Positions 1 to 6,770 of a stretch of DNA of 12,479 nucleotides are shown here, piece after piece; within the stretch, counting starts at the first letter, position 1; every line of letters begins with the position of its first letter. Source of the DNA: Spirochaetaceae bacterium (GTDB lineage Bacteria > Spirochaetota > Spirochaetia > Treponematales > Breznakiellaceae); NCBI GenBank assembly GCA_031258625.1, contig JAIRMO010000204.1, positions 1 through 12,479 on the forward strand, read 5' to 3'. The position numbers and the translations under genes were made by a program. Below the pieces are notes generated by a model, which saw nothing but the letters and a program-made list of their open reading frames with translations, did no database searches and had not been told where the DNA came from.

Positions 1-336
1 AGGAACCGGCTGCGGCCCATCCTGATGACCAGCCTTACCACCATCCTGGGGATGTTCCCCATCGCCTTTTTCCCCGGCGCCGGGGCGGACACCATCCAGC
101 CCATCGGCAAAACCTTTGTAGGCGGCCTCACGGTGAGTTCCCTCATGACCCTTTTTGTAACGCCGGTGATGTATTCCCTCCTCAATTCCCGGAGGGACAA
201 ACGAATACCGGCGGCCGGGGAAGCGGGCCATCCCGTCCGTACCCGGGCCCCCCTCCGGCGCGACCCGGGGCCCGCGAAGTTCGGCGTTCCCGATAAGACC
301 CGGGGCCGCCGGGGAGAAGCGGGTACGGCAAAGTGA
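1..336 (+). CDS. RND-family efflux transporter, C-terminal fragment
   Basis: This is the 3' end of a gene whose start lies outside the window; frame 1 is open from the first base. The translation begins RNRLRPILMTSLTTILGM and continues to a GGL...S.LMTLFVTPVMYSL segment. This matches the last two membrane helices of AcrB/MexB-type RND pumps, where RLRPILMT..TTILGM is a hallmark. Such proteins are inner-membrane proton-driven exporters that work with a periplasmic adaptor and an outer-membrane channel. After the last helix (about residue 65 of the fragment) comes a basic, Pro/Arg-rich tail of about 45 residues that is less conserved in the family. The stop TGA overlaps the GTG start of the next gene (GTGA), which suggests translational coupling. 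Substrate cannot be told from this fragment. Confidence 0.9.
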   Translation, partial: RNRLRPILMTSLTTILGMFPIAFFPGAGADTIQPIGKTFVGGLTVSSLMTLFVTPVMYSLLNSRRDKRIPAAGEAGHPVRTRAPLRRDPGPAKFGVPDKTRGRRGEAGTAK

Positions 337-1361
337 AGAAGGTGAGGGCCGCGGTGGTGGGCCTGGGGAGGATCGGGAGTCTTTTGGAGGAGGATCCCCT
401 TCGGGAGAAGCCCTGCACCCATGCGGGGGCTATCGCGGCAAACCCGGACTGCGTCCTCGTGGCGGGGGCCGATACCGACGGGGAGCGGCGGCGGCGCTTT
501 GGGAAACGCTGGGACTGCCCGGTCTACGCCGACGCGGAAACCATGCTTGAGGAAACCTCCCCGGACATCCTCCACATCGCCACCAACCCGGACAGCCACC
601 GCCGCTACTGCGTCCTCGCCGCGGACCGGGGCGTCCCGGTGGCGGTCTGCGAGAAGCCCCTGGCGGACAACTTCGCCGCCGCCCGGGCGATCGCCGCCCT
701 CCATACCGGCGGGCGGATCAAAATCATCACCAACCACGAGCGGCGCTACGCCGGTGACTACGGCCGGGCCCGGGCCATCCTGGAGGAAGGCCGCCTGGGC
801 CGGCTCCTCGGCGCCGCCGGGCGGCTTTACATGGGGAAACGCCGCCGGCTCCTGGACGTGTTCTGGCATGACGGGACCCACCTGGCGGACGCCCTCATGT
901 ACCTCTCGGGCTTCCGCCTGTGGCACCGGCGGTCCTGGGGAGCGCCCCTCACGGGCAAGACCGGGACGGCCTACCTCGCCGGCATCCTGGCGCCCGCCGG
1001 CCTTACCCCCGGCAAGGGGCCGCCGCTCCCCGGAACGGTCCCCGTCCTCATCGAACTGGGGGCGGAACGGGATCACCTGGTCTTTGAACTGGACTTTTCC
1101 TGCGAGGCGGGCCGCCTCAGGATCGGCAACGGCCTTTTTGAGGTCTGGGAGAGCGGCCCCAGCCCCTACGCCGCCTCCTTCCGGTCCCTCGCCGGGACCG
1201 GGGAAACCTGGCAGGGCCCCACGGGCTACTTCGCCAATATGGTCAAGGACGCGGTAGGATGCGTCCTTGAAAAGGGCCGGGAACCCCGGTCAAGCGCCCC
1301 GGACGGCCTGGAGGCGATTCGCTACCTTAAATCCGTCAGCCCCTGGGTTTGCCCGCCCTAA
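333..1361 (+). CDS. Gfo/Idh/MocA-family NAD(P)-dependent oxidoreductase
   Basis: A 342-residue protein with the two-domain plan of the Gfo/Idh/MocA family, which oxidises or reduces sugars, inositols and related polyols in the cytoplasm. The N-terminal Rossmann nucleotide-binding motif is VVGLGRIG (residues 8-15). The family signature EKPLA lies at 107-111, with the EKP lysine that contacts substrate and cofactor. HDGTHLADALMYL (179-191) matches the usual catalytic-histidine segment, with His183 as the likely acid/base. The start is GTG at 333, overlapping the stop of the RND gene by 4 bp; its protein begins directly at the Rossmann strand (MKKVRAAVVGLG), which supports this start. Length is normal for the family. 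The gene is very GC-rich, which leaves long shadow frames. Exact substrate is unknown. It ends 5 bp from the convergent gene on the other strand. Confidence 0.88.
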   Translation: MKKVRAAVVGLGRIGSLLEEDPLREKPCTHAGAIAANPDCVLVAGADTDGERRRRFGKRWDCPVYADAETMLEETSPDILHIATNPDSHRRYCVLAADRGVPVAVCEKPLADNFAAARAIAALHTGGRIKIITNHERRYAGDYGRARAILEEGRLGRLLGAAGRLYMGKRRRLLDVFWHDGTHLADALMYLSGFRLWHRRSWGAPLTGKTGTAYLAGILAPAGLTPGKGPPLPGTVPVLIELGAERDHLVFELDFSCEAGRLRIGNGLFEVWESGPSPYAASFRSLAGTGETWQGPTGYFANMVKDAVGCVLEKGREPRSSAPDGLEAIRYLKSVSPWVCPP

Positions 1362-1366
1362 AGGGC

Positions 1367-2782
1367 CTATCCCCCGCTGCCGGTAGTCGTTGGGGCGGCG
1401 GTTCCGGCCCCGGTGGTTTCGGCGCCGGTTGCCGGGGCGGCGGTTCCGGTCTCCGTGGTTTCCGTGCCGGCGGTTCCGGCTCCGGTGGTTTCGGTTCCGG
1501 TCCCCGTGGTAACCGGGGTGGCCGTCCCGGTCCCCGTCCCGGTTACCCTGAGGAGCCTCGTTTCCTGCCTTTTCCCCTTCAGAAACCCGAACCGGTACCC
1601 CACCGAGAGCGCCACCCGGTTCGGGGTATACTGCAGCCCGCTATGGGCCATCGTCATCCCCAAATCCCGGCCATACCGCAAACTCACGAACAGATCCCCC
1701 GGCCCCAGGGAATGCCCCATATCCATCCCCACCATAAGACCCAGGGGCAGATCTATCCGATAGGAATAGGAAGCCCCCTCGTCTACTATCTGCCCCAGGG
1801 GTAAGATATAGTAGGCCCCCGCGAAGAGGGAGATGCTGAAGGGCCCCACCTCAATGGGGGTTTTTATCATCAGGGGAAAATATACGGACAACGCGGTGTA
1901 TTGGCTGGTCGTGTGAATATCCTGGTTACCAACCTGATTTATTTTAAACACCTTGAAAACATCCAGGGAAAAAACCGCCTCCCCCAGGAAAGATAAATAC
2001 CGCCAGGGCCGGTATTCAACCATGAAAGCCGCTTCCCCTCCGAAGCCCTGGCTCATACCGGCGTCGTACCGGTCCGTTGTCCGGCTGTAATAGGCGTTAA
2101 CAGCCCCTCCCACCCGCATGCCCAGGTAGAGCCGGGAAAAAGGAACCGGCTCGCCGGTTTCCGTTCCCCGGTTCCTTTCGCCCATTACCTCCTCCACCAT
2201 TCCCCGTAAATCCACCGTGAGCTGAACCGGCGGGGGAGGGGGCGGTATTCGGGAGAAAACCCAGGATACCAGGGCCGGCAGATAACTCTCGGCCTCCTCG
2301 ATATCTTCAGCGACCAACTCATCGGTGTATACCAGGGATCCGTCGGCGCTGTTCCACAACCAGAGCTGAAAATGCCCCAGATCCTCGGTATCAAAGTAAT
2401 ATTCACCGGTCAGGACATAGGGCATCTCTCCCAGATACTTTGGATCCGGGGGTTCATCGGGGCGAAAATCAAGGGTTTCAGGGAATGAGTCGGAAGAAAT
2501 ATGCCGGGGGGTATATTCCGCGAGGCCCTCAACCTCCCGGACAACCACACTCCGGAGCTGGGCGCTCTGGGCCAAATCGTCCCCCAGGAAGGGCATCGTC
2601 GCCACCGGCTTTTTCTCGGGCGGCGGCGCCGGAGTTTCTTCCCCGGCTGGAGGCGTTCCCGTACCGGCGGTTCCATCGGGAGGCGTTTGGGCCGTACCGC
2701 TATAAGGCGCCGCAAATAAAAAAAGAAGGACCGAAACATAAAAAAAGAAAAAGAAAAAACGGGGACGTATTCCGTTCCCCAT
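1367..2782 (-). CDS. predicted outer-membrane beta-barrel protein with periplasmic CsgG/TolB-like N-domain
   Basis: A 471-residue exported protein, not assigned to a named family. Residues 1-31 are a signal peptide with a run of six Phe, and cleavage is likely after GTA. Residues 32-58 are a Pro/Thr linker. Residues 59-180 (PVATMPFLGDD...YVLTGEYYF...LVSWVFSRIP) resemble the periplasmic CsgG/TolB-N-like module that starts with a 'vavlPF' strand. After PPPPPP come about 190 residues of alternating aromatic strands (216-400) ending VALSVGYRFGF, a typical beta-barrel with a BamA-recognised closing strand. Unusually, about 70 more residues follow, of which 414-471 are Thr/Gly/Ala repeats. I chose the ATG at 2782 because AAGGAG sits 5 nt upstream; an in-frame ATG at 2821 would add 13 residues before the signal peptide. 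Function (porin, adhesin or lipoprotein partner) cannot be told. Confidence 0.75.
   Translation of the reverse strand: MGNGIRPRFFFFFFYVSVLLFLFAAPYSGTAQTPPDGTAGTGTPPAGEETPAPPPEKKPVATMPFLGDDLAQSAQLRSVVVREVEGLAEYTPRHISSDSFPETLDFRPDEPPDPKYLGEMPYVLTGEYYFDTEDLGHFQLWLWNSADGSLVYTDELVAEDIEEAESYLPALVSWVFSRIPPPPPPVQLTVDLRGMVEEVMGERNRGTETGEPVPFSRLYLGMRVGGAVNAYYSRTTDRYDAGMSQGFGGEAAFMVEYRPWRYLSFLGEAVFSLDVFKVFKINQVGNQDIHTTSQYTALSVYFPLMIKTPIEVGPFSISLFAGAYYILPLGQIVDEGASYSYRIDLPLGLMVGMDMGHSLGPGDLFVSLRYGRDLGMTMAHSGLQYTPNRVALSVGYRFGFLKGKRQETRLLRVTGTGTGTATPVTTGTGTETTGAGTAGTETTETGTAAPATGAETTGAGTAAPTTTGSGG
1370..1543 (-). repeat. degenerate GC-rich repeat encoding a Thr/Gly/Ala tail
   Basis: The last 58 codons of the barrel gene are an imperfect short repeat of GGTNCCGG/GGAACC-type units (visible on the + strand as recurring CGGTTCCGG and CCGGTGGTTTC). 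They encode TGTGTGT, TTGTGTETTGAGTAGTE and similar stretches. The array starts shortly after the last barrel strand and runs to the stop. Such arrays can vary in length by slippage or recombination. Confidence 0.7.
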
Positions 2783-2787
2783 TCTTT

Positions 2788-2793
2788 CTCCTT
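2788..2793 (-). promoter_or_regulatory. ribosome binding site deciding the start of the barrel protein
   Basis: The minus strand reads AAGGAG, then 5 nt, then ATG at 2782. This is the strongest Shine-Dalgarno in the area. It favours the internal ATG over the upstream in-frame ATGs at 2803 and 2821, and places the n-region MGNGIRPR directly before the hydrophobic core. Confidence 0.65.
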
Positions 2794-2889
2794 CATTCTT
2801 CATGTTCCGCTCATTCCACATCCCTTATTCCTACATTTCTAATTTGTTTATCCTTATTATTGATACTATATATTGCCAAAAATTCAAGT

Positions 2890-2903
2890 ACCCCCGGAGG
2901 GGT
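2890..2903 (-). terminator. second small hairpin, possible back-up terminator
   Basis: ACCCC-CGGA-GGGGT forms a perfect 5-bp stem. On the minus strand a T5 run follows after about 7 nt. It lies 14 bp beyond the first hairpin and just upstream of the AT-rich leader of the barrel gene, so it could isolate the two genes or act within the barrel promoter. Confidence 0.3.
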
Positions 2904-2917
2904 GCTCCCTGCTGGTG

Positions 2918-2939
2918 AAAACCCTCCCCTAAAGGAGGG
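2918..2939 (-). terminator. Rho-independent terminator of the lipoprotein gene
   Basis: Reading the minus strand about 23 nt after the lipoprotein stop: CCCTCC, a 6-nt loop, GGAGGG, then TTTT. The stem is perfect and GC-rich, though the T tract is short. Confidence 0.6.
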
Positions 2940-2962
2940 CCGGTTACTACACATTATCGGTT

Positions 2963-4243
2963 TTACTCCCCGGAACCGGTAGAAGGAAACGCTATACGAA
3001 CCAACATAACCGTACCGTCACTGGCACTGGTAATAACGTCCTCGGTTGCGCTATGTTCAGCCGTACAATCTGCAGCAAATTGATATCCGGAAGCGGTGTA
3101 CAGCATGACGGTGGCGGTATATGACGTATTGGCCTCGAAAGTCTCATCCGACGGATCCCAGAGAACCACCCCCGTGTATCTGCCGTCACTCACTGCCAAA
3201 ATCGGCTCCCCACCGGTTACCGGCCGCTCTATTCCATTCAGGCTGATGGGCTCGGGCTCATTCACCTCATTCTTACCGAGTATCGTGAGTTTTTCGGTAG
3301 GGTTATAGGTAATAAGCAATTTCCGGATTACTTCCGGGGACTCGTCGGATTCAATAATAGCCTCCTGGGCCTCTACCTCTCCCTCGAGATAATAAAAACT
3401 CATATCCAGGTCAAAGAAGTAGTCATTATTCACCGACAGGGTAATTTTCGCCTGGTACGCCGTATTATCCTTAAATGAATCGAAGGATTCGGGCAGTTCG
3501 GTATCTTCCCCTTTTTTCATCCAGACCACATCCACATACATATCCCCCCGCGCAAGGTGTTGTACCGGCGTCCCCCTCGTCGTTGGAACGGGGACATAGT
3601 ATTGGAGGTCATAGTTACTGATCAGCTTTTTCCGGTTCTGCTCCGTCGCGGGGACGGATAAATAGGTTACGGAAAGTTCCCGGCTGGCGGTATGGAAATT
3701 ATCCTCGGGCTGGTCGCCTACCGAAGCCGTATAGTACTTAAAGCTTTTCTCCGGGTCAAAGGTGTAGCCGTTTTTCGTTTTCAGGGTGATATCCGCCTGG
3801 TATGTCTTCCCGCCGATAAAGGCGAAAGATCCGGTTATTTCACCTCCCTCATTCCGCCAGGCTACCCGAACTTCCAGATTCCCCTGGATAAGGAACAGGA
3901 GCGCCTCCTGCCCCTCAACCGGGACAGGAACATAGGACTGAAGGTCGTAGTTGCTAATGATCTTGGAATCGTCGGCTTCGGGGATGTTCCTGGCTTCGAT
4001 CCAATCTTCCCCCATAACATCGGTACATCCCGTCAAAAAGATAAAAAAGGAACATAAAATAAAAAAAACCACGAATAACCGCAGGGGCGCCCGGGAACGG
4101 GCAGGCAAAAAAAGACGCGGAGACCCCCTCGGGGCCGTTATTGGAGATAAAAGGTCAGGTCCCGATGAATTGAATGAGCCCGGCCCATTCCCGACAGAAC
4201 TATTCTTCGTGACAAACCGACTATTCATCGCATAATCAAACAT
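2963..4243 (-). CDS. lipoprotein with repeated beta-rich surface modules
   Basis: A 426-residue predicted lipoprotein of unknown function. A long hydrophilic leader (1-54) precedes the hydrophobic core LFVVFFILCSFFIF and the lipobox LTGC (Cys73 would be lipidated). The mature part holds two clear repeats 111 residues apart. Each opens ISNYDLQ.YVPVP (97-109 and 208-220), then has an EVRVAW/YVDVVW strand, a YQA.ITL strand and a GYTF/DYFF turn. A third, shorter unit (about 327-426) has VVLWDP...F.ANTSYTATVMLYTASGYQF. This [Y-x-A-x-hydrophobic-x-L...GY-x-F] pattern is common in spirochaete and clostridial surface proteins with Ig-like folds. The ATG at 4243 has GGGATGA about 8 nt upstream and a good promoter just before it, so I keep it. 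An in-frame TTG near codon 46 would give a more standard signal peptide. The C-terminus is TGSGE. Confidence 0.75.
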   Translation of the reverse strand: MFDYAMNSRFVTKNSSVGNGPGSFNSSGPDLLSPITAPRGSPRLFLPARSRAPLRLFVVFFILCSFFIFLTGCTDVMGEDWIEARNIPEADDSKIISNYDLQSYVPVPVEGQEALLFLIQGNLEVRVAWRNEGGEITGSFAFIGGKTYQADITLKTKNGYTFDPEKSFKYYTASVGDQPEDNFHTASRELSVTYLSVPATEQNRKKLISNYDLQYYVPVPTTRGTPVQHLARGDMYVDVVWMKKGEDTELPESFDSFKDNTAYQAKITLSVNNDYFFDLDMSFYYLEGEVEAQEAIIESDESPEVIRKLLITYNPTEKLTILGKNEVNEPEPISLNGIERPVTGGEPILAVSDGRYTGVVLWDPSDETFEANTSYTATVMLYTASGYQFAADCTAEHSATEDVITSASDGTVMLVRIAFPSTGSGE

Positions 4244-4264
4244 TATATTTCATCCCTTTACTTT

Positions 4265-4294
4265 AATATAACATATACTGTTCAAAATATGCAA
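4265..4294 (-). promoter_or_regulatory. promoter of the lipoprotein gene
   Basis: On the minus strand TTGCAT and TATATT are separated by 18 nt, and TG-T precedes the -10 box (extended -10, TGTTATATT). The start of transcription would be about 15 nt before the ATG at 4243. The surrounding DNA is strongly AT-rich compared with the genes. Confidence 0.55.
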
Positions 4295-4337
4295 TGAAAA
4301 GTCAAAAAATATCGAATTTTTTACAAAATTACCCTTT

Positions 4338-4410
4338 TCGGGACGGGCGGATTTGAACCGCCGATCTCTTGCTCCCAAAGCAAGCGCCTTAGCCACTAGG
4401 CTACATCCCG
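4338..4410 (-). tRNA. tRNA-Pro (anticodon TGG)
   Basis: A complete cloverleaf folds on the minus strand: acceptor CGGGATG/CGTCCCG (one T-G wobble), D arm GCCT/AGGC with an 8-nt loop, anticodon arm CTTGC/GCAAG with loop TTTGGGA, a 5-nt variable loop, and T arm GGCGG/CCGCC with loop TTCAAAT. The anticodon at 4375-4377 is TGG, reading CCA and, with modified U34, other proline codons. G37 fits tRNA-Pro. The discriminator base is A at 4338. CCA is not encoded and must be added by the nucleotidyltransferase. Confidence 0.95.
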
Positions 4411-4439
4411 GAAAAACCCGCCGGTGTTTACCCATAGGC

Positions 4440-4468
4440 ATCATACCTCAACCCGGGCATACAATCAA
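4440..4468 (-). promoter_or_regulatory. promoter of tRNA-Pro
   Basis: On the minus strand TTGATT (4463-4468) and TATGAT (4440-4445) are exactly 17 nt apart, with a predicted start about 20-25 nt before the mature tRNA. The -35 box overlaps one arm of the hairpin at 4466-4499 and lies inside the repeated 14-mer at 4457-4470, so access to it may be modulated. Confidence 0.55.
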
Positions 4469-4603
4469 CATACCTCGCCCTGAAGTGTGAGGTATGTTGT
4501 TTTGGTAAGGTATTTGTCTCAGGGTACATACCCTTTATAACTCCCTAAAGCTTCCCCGCCGTAAGGCGGGTTTTGGGTATGTACCCTTCGCATACAATCA
4601 ACA
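4457..4603. repeat. 14-bp direct repeats bounding nested palindromes
   Basis: GCATACAATCAACA occurs exactly at 4457-4470 and 4590-4603. Between and overlapping them lie three perfect inverted repeats. CAACATACCTC/GAGGTATGTTG (4466-4476, 4489-4499) is followed by TTTT on the + strand. AGGGTACATACCC (4521-4533) has its reverse complement at 4575-4587. CCCGCC-GTAA-GGCGGG (4555-4570) is nested inside that pair and also followed by TTTT. The layout resembles a small palindromic non-coding element, or two bidirectional terminators with operators. Confidence 0.6.
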
Positions 4604-4712
4604 ACCCCTCACCTCACTTTGCGGGGGGGCACACGGACGGGGTATGCCGTTTTTATACGGTGAGAAGCGGTTCCGGGGCGGGGCGCGCCCCCGCTCCCGG
4701 TATGAGCGCCGG

Positions 4713-5474
4713 TCAGCCCACGGAGGGCCGGGCCTTATTCAATTCAACCAACTCCTCGTCATCTTCGTCCCCCCCGGGGGGGAACATATAGAGGTCCTGT
4801 ATTTTAAAGGTCCTGGTCATGGAAAAGGAACGGATAGTTTTTAATTCGCTGGTAACCGGGATTTGAAAAAAATGACGGAGGGTTTCCATCCCCGGTACGT
4901 TAATTTCTATCGCATATTCAAAGATCCGGCGCATGTTTTCCTTTTCCGCCGGGACAGGTTCGGGCCAGAAGGTAAAGACTCCATTAAGATGTTTTACCAG
5001 GGCAAAGGGGTTTTGCCAGTTTTTATCCTTCATATTTACCAATTCCCCTTCCTGGTAGAGTTCTATCTCAATATCCGCCATGGGTTCAAAATTTATCCCG
5101 TTGAATAAACGGCCAATAATGGTGGGTATATTAAATACCGGCCGGTCCGCAGGGGGAAAAGCGGTTGCGGAATACTCCGTATGGCTGGAATACGGCCGCT
5201 GATTATGATTTACCCGCTTGATCCCTTCGTGGATTAAGGACACAACATCCGCCTCCAATTGCTGCCGTCCTATGGCTTCCTGTTCTACCCGGGCAGCCCC
5301 GCGATTTGATATTATGTAGTATGGAGCGATACGGTTCAACACAAAACAGGCTATATCAAGACGGCACTGATAACAGGTACAGATCTTATGAGCCGCATCA
5401 TCTTTTTCAATCATCCCGCAAATTTCTTCAATCGCCTTAAAAACGACATCCTCACTGGTATTATGTACATCCAT
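4713..5474 (-). CDS. ComFB-domain protein with beta-rich C-terminal extension
   Basis: A 253-residue cytoplasmic protein. Residues 1-95 match the ComFB family (late competence protein FB): an N-terminal helix, then ICTCYQCRLDIACFVLNRIAPYYIISNRGAA with Cys32, Cys34 and Cys37, the ALN-x-[LI]-x-P-x-Y pattern, and a final helix (ADVVSLIHEGIKRV). ComFB was named from the Bacillus comF operon; recent reports describe family members as cyclic dinucleotide receptors, which I recall but cannot verify here. Residues 110-235 are not part of the known domain. They are strand-rich (ADIEIELYQEGELV, GVFTFWPEP, FEYAIEINVPG) and look like a transthyretin/CnaB-like sandwich. The tail is acidic (GGDEDDEELVEL). 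The start has AGGTG 5 nt upstream. It lies 15 bp downstream of the HD gene in one operon. Confidence 0.78.
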   Translation of the reverse strand: MDVHNTSEDVVFKAIEEICGMIEKDDAAHKICTCYQCRLDIACFVLNRIAPYYIISNRGAARVEQEAIGRQQLEADVVSLIHEGIKRVNHNQRPYSSHTEYSATAFPPADRPVFNIPTIIGRLFNGINFEPMADIEIELYQEGELVNMKDKNWQNPFALVKHLNGVFTFWPEPVPAEKENMRRIFEYAIEINVPGMETLRHFFQIPVTSELKTIRSFSMTRTFKIQDLYMFPPGGDEDDEELVELNKARPSVG

Positions 5475-5489
5475 AATTCACCTCACCCT

Positions 5490-6770
5490 CTATAACTGTA
5501 ACCATTTTTCCTTTTTATGCAATATATCATAAAGCTTAATAGACGATTTTATGCTATTTTCGTACTCCGGAGCCACAAAAACCCGGATAACCCTCAGGGT
5601 TCGGATAAACCCGTCAACCCCCCGGGCCTTGAAAACACTGGAGCTTTCAGAAAAAAAACACCGTTCATCGGTTACGTAGAGGCCCGTTTCAAAAGAAACC
5701 GGCTCGGGTACGTCAATAATAAGTTCCTCCGGGAGTATCCGCCTTCCGGTAAGTTCCGAAAACTCCCGGGCCAGGGCCTGTTCATGGTAAAACCGGCGGT
5801 TTATGTCCAATAAATTCCGGTGAACCGGCTCGTCAAAGGGGAATTCCGCCGCCGCCCCATAGAGACACCCGTCCCGGACTTTTTCCGCCAGGGCAAAAAG
5901 GGGCAGGGAACGGCTTGCCATCAGGGCGAATAAGCCCTGGTCATCCAGGTTGTAAAGTTCTTCCCGGGCAATCACCCCCGCGTTAAGGCCGGCCAGGAGG
6001 GCCTTTTTAATCATCGCCGTAGCGGACCGAACCGACCGGTGCCAATAAACCGACCGGTACATCAGGTATTTTGAAAACAGGATCGACTCAACGCTGGGGA
6101 TCCCCCGGGAATCAATATCAAAGCCCCGTTCCGCCTGGGGATGCAGCCGGCTGAGGATAAAATCCACGTCCTGGGCCCCGTAGGGCACCCCGCAATACCG
6201 GGCGTCCCGGTTCAGATAGTCGAGTTTATCCGGATCCAGGACCCCGGAAAGCAATTTCCGGTAAAAAAACAACTCCCGGTCCTCCCCCCCCGGCAGCTTA
6301 ACGTCCACAATGGCGGCGGTAAAATCAGGGTCCCCCCCGGCGCCGGCCACGAGGCTTTTTACCGGTTCCGACCGGATGATCCTGCCGGTTAATTCCTCAT
6401 GGGAGGCAAGGGACAGTTCCTTGAGGGAATGGGCGTAGGGGAAATGTCCCAGATCGTGGAGCAGCGCGGCGCAGAGGAAGGATCGGCCACCGGTAAAGGT
6501 GAGCCACCCGTCGGCGCCCCGTTCCGCCAGGTTGAGGAGGAGCCGTCTGGCCAGATGGTAGACCCCGATGGAGTGGGCGGCCCGGGTATGGGTGGCGCCG
6601 GGATAGGTCCCATAGGTAGGGCCCAACTGGAAGATCCGAAAAAGCCGCATAAACGGGACGGACCTGGCCAAGGCGGCCAGCGGGGGGGTAAGATAAATAT
6701 GCCCCCAAAGCACGTCCCGAACGGGATCGGTAAACCCTTCCCGAAGGGCCCCGTAGATATCGTTCCCCAT
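5490..6770 (-). CDS. HD-domain phosphohydrolase (COG1078/SAMHD1-like)
   Basis: A 426-residue soluble metal-dependent phosphohydrolase. The N-terminus PVRDVLWGHIYLTPPLAALARSVPFMRL is typical of the COG1078 group. The HD metal and catalytic residues appear in order: ATHTRAAHSIGVYHLA (His61, His66), LLHDLGHFPYAHS (His105-Asp106, His114), SHEELTGR (His124, Glu125) and VLDPDKLDYLNRDARYCGVPYG (Asp184 as the likely last metal ligand). This group includes dNTP triphosphohydrolases and related nucleotide phosphatases. It lacks an HD-GYP signature, so it is not a standard c-di-GMP phosphodiesterase; the substrate is unknown but probably a nucleotide. The start is supported by GAGGGAG 7 nt upstream. It is the first gene of a two-gene operon with the ComFB-type gene. 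Confidence 0.88.
   Translation of the reverse strand: MGNDIYGALREGFTDPVRDVLWGHIYLTPPLAALARSVPFMRLFRIFQLGPTYGTYPGATHTRAAHSIGVYHLARRLLLNLAERGADGWLTFTGGRSFLCAALLHDLGHFPYAHSLKELSLASHEELTGRIIRSEPVKSLVAGAGGDPDFTAAIVDVKLPGGEDRELFFYRKLLSGVLDPDKLDYLNRDARYCGVPYGAQDVDFILSRLHPQAERGFDIDSRGIPSVESILFSKYLMYRSVYWHRSVRSATAMIKKALLAGLNAGVIAREELYNLDDQGLFALMASRSLPLFALAEKVRDGCLYGAAAEFPFDEPVHRNLLDINRRFYHEQALAREFSELTGRRILPEELIIDVPEPVSFETGLYVTDERCFFSESSSVFKARGVDGFIRTLRVIRVFVAPEYENSIKSSIKLYDILHKKEKWLQL

Larger units (their letters stand above)
4411..4712. other. gene-free, repeat-rich intergenic region
   Basis: No ORF with a credible start lies here. It holds the tRNA-Pro promoter, a 14-bp direct repeat, several perfect inverted repeats, and at 4680-4691 the 12-bp palindrome GGGGCGCGCCCC just past the ComFB-type gene. 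The motif CATACCTC recurs at 4442 and 4469 and inverted at 4489. Confidence 0.7.

Noticed and set aside
421..1257. A 278-codon open frame within the Gfo/Idh/MocA gene
   Set aside because: It is a shifted-frame shadow in very GC-rich DNA. The translation is Ser/Pro/Arg/Thr-rich and without motifs, whereas the overlapping frame has the full family signature.
1349..1804. A Gly/Arg-rich + strand frame opposite the barrel protein tail
   Set aside because: Its GSGGFGSGPRG character is the complement of the Thr/Gly repeat of the real gene. It has no ribosome binding site and no independent support.
4250..4444. A 64-codon minus-strand frame through the tRNA
   Set aside because: It reads through the complete tRNA-Pro gene and its promoter, so it is not a protein gene.
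4411..4712. CRISPR array, considered because of the repeated 14-mer
   Set aside because: There are only two copies, 133 bp apart, with no regular spacing and no cas gene nearby.
5490..6770. HD-GYP c-di-GMP phosphodiesterase
   Set aside because: The HD motifs and the LDPDKLDYLNRDA segment fit the COG1078/dNTPase-like group; the HD-GYP signature is absent.
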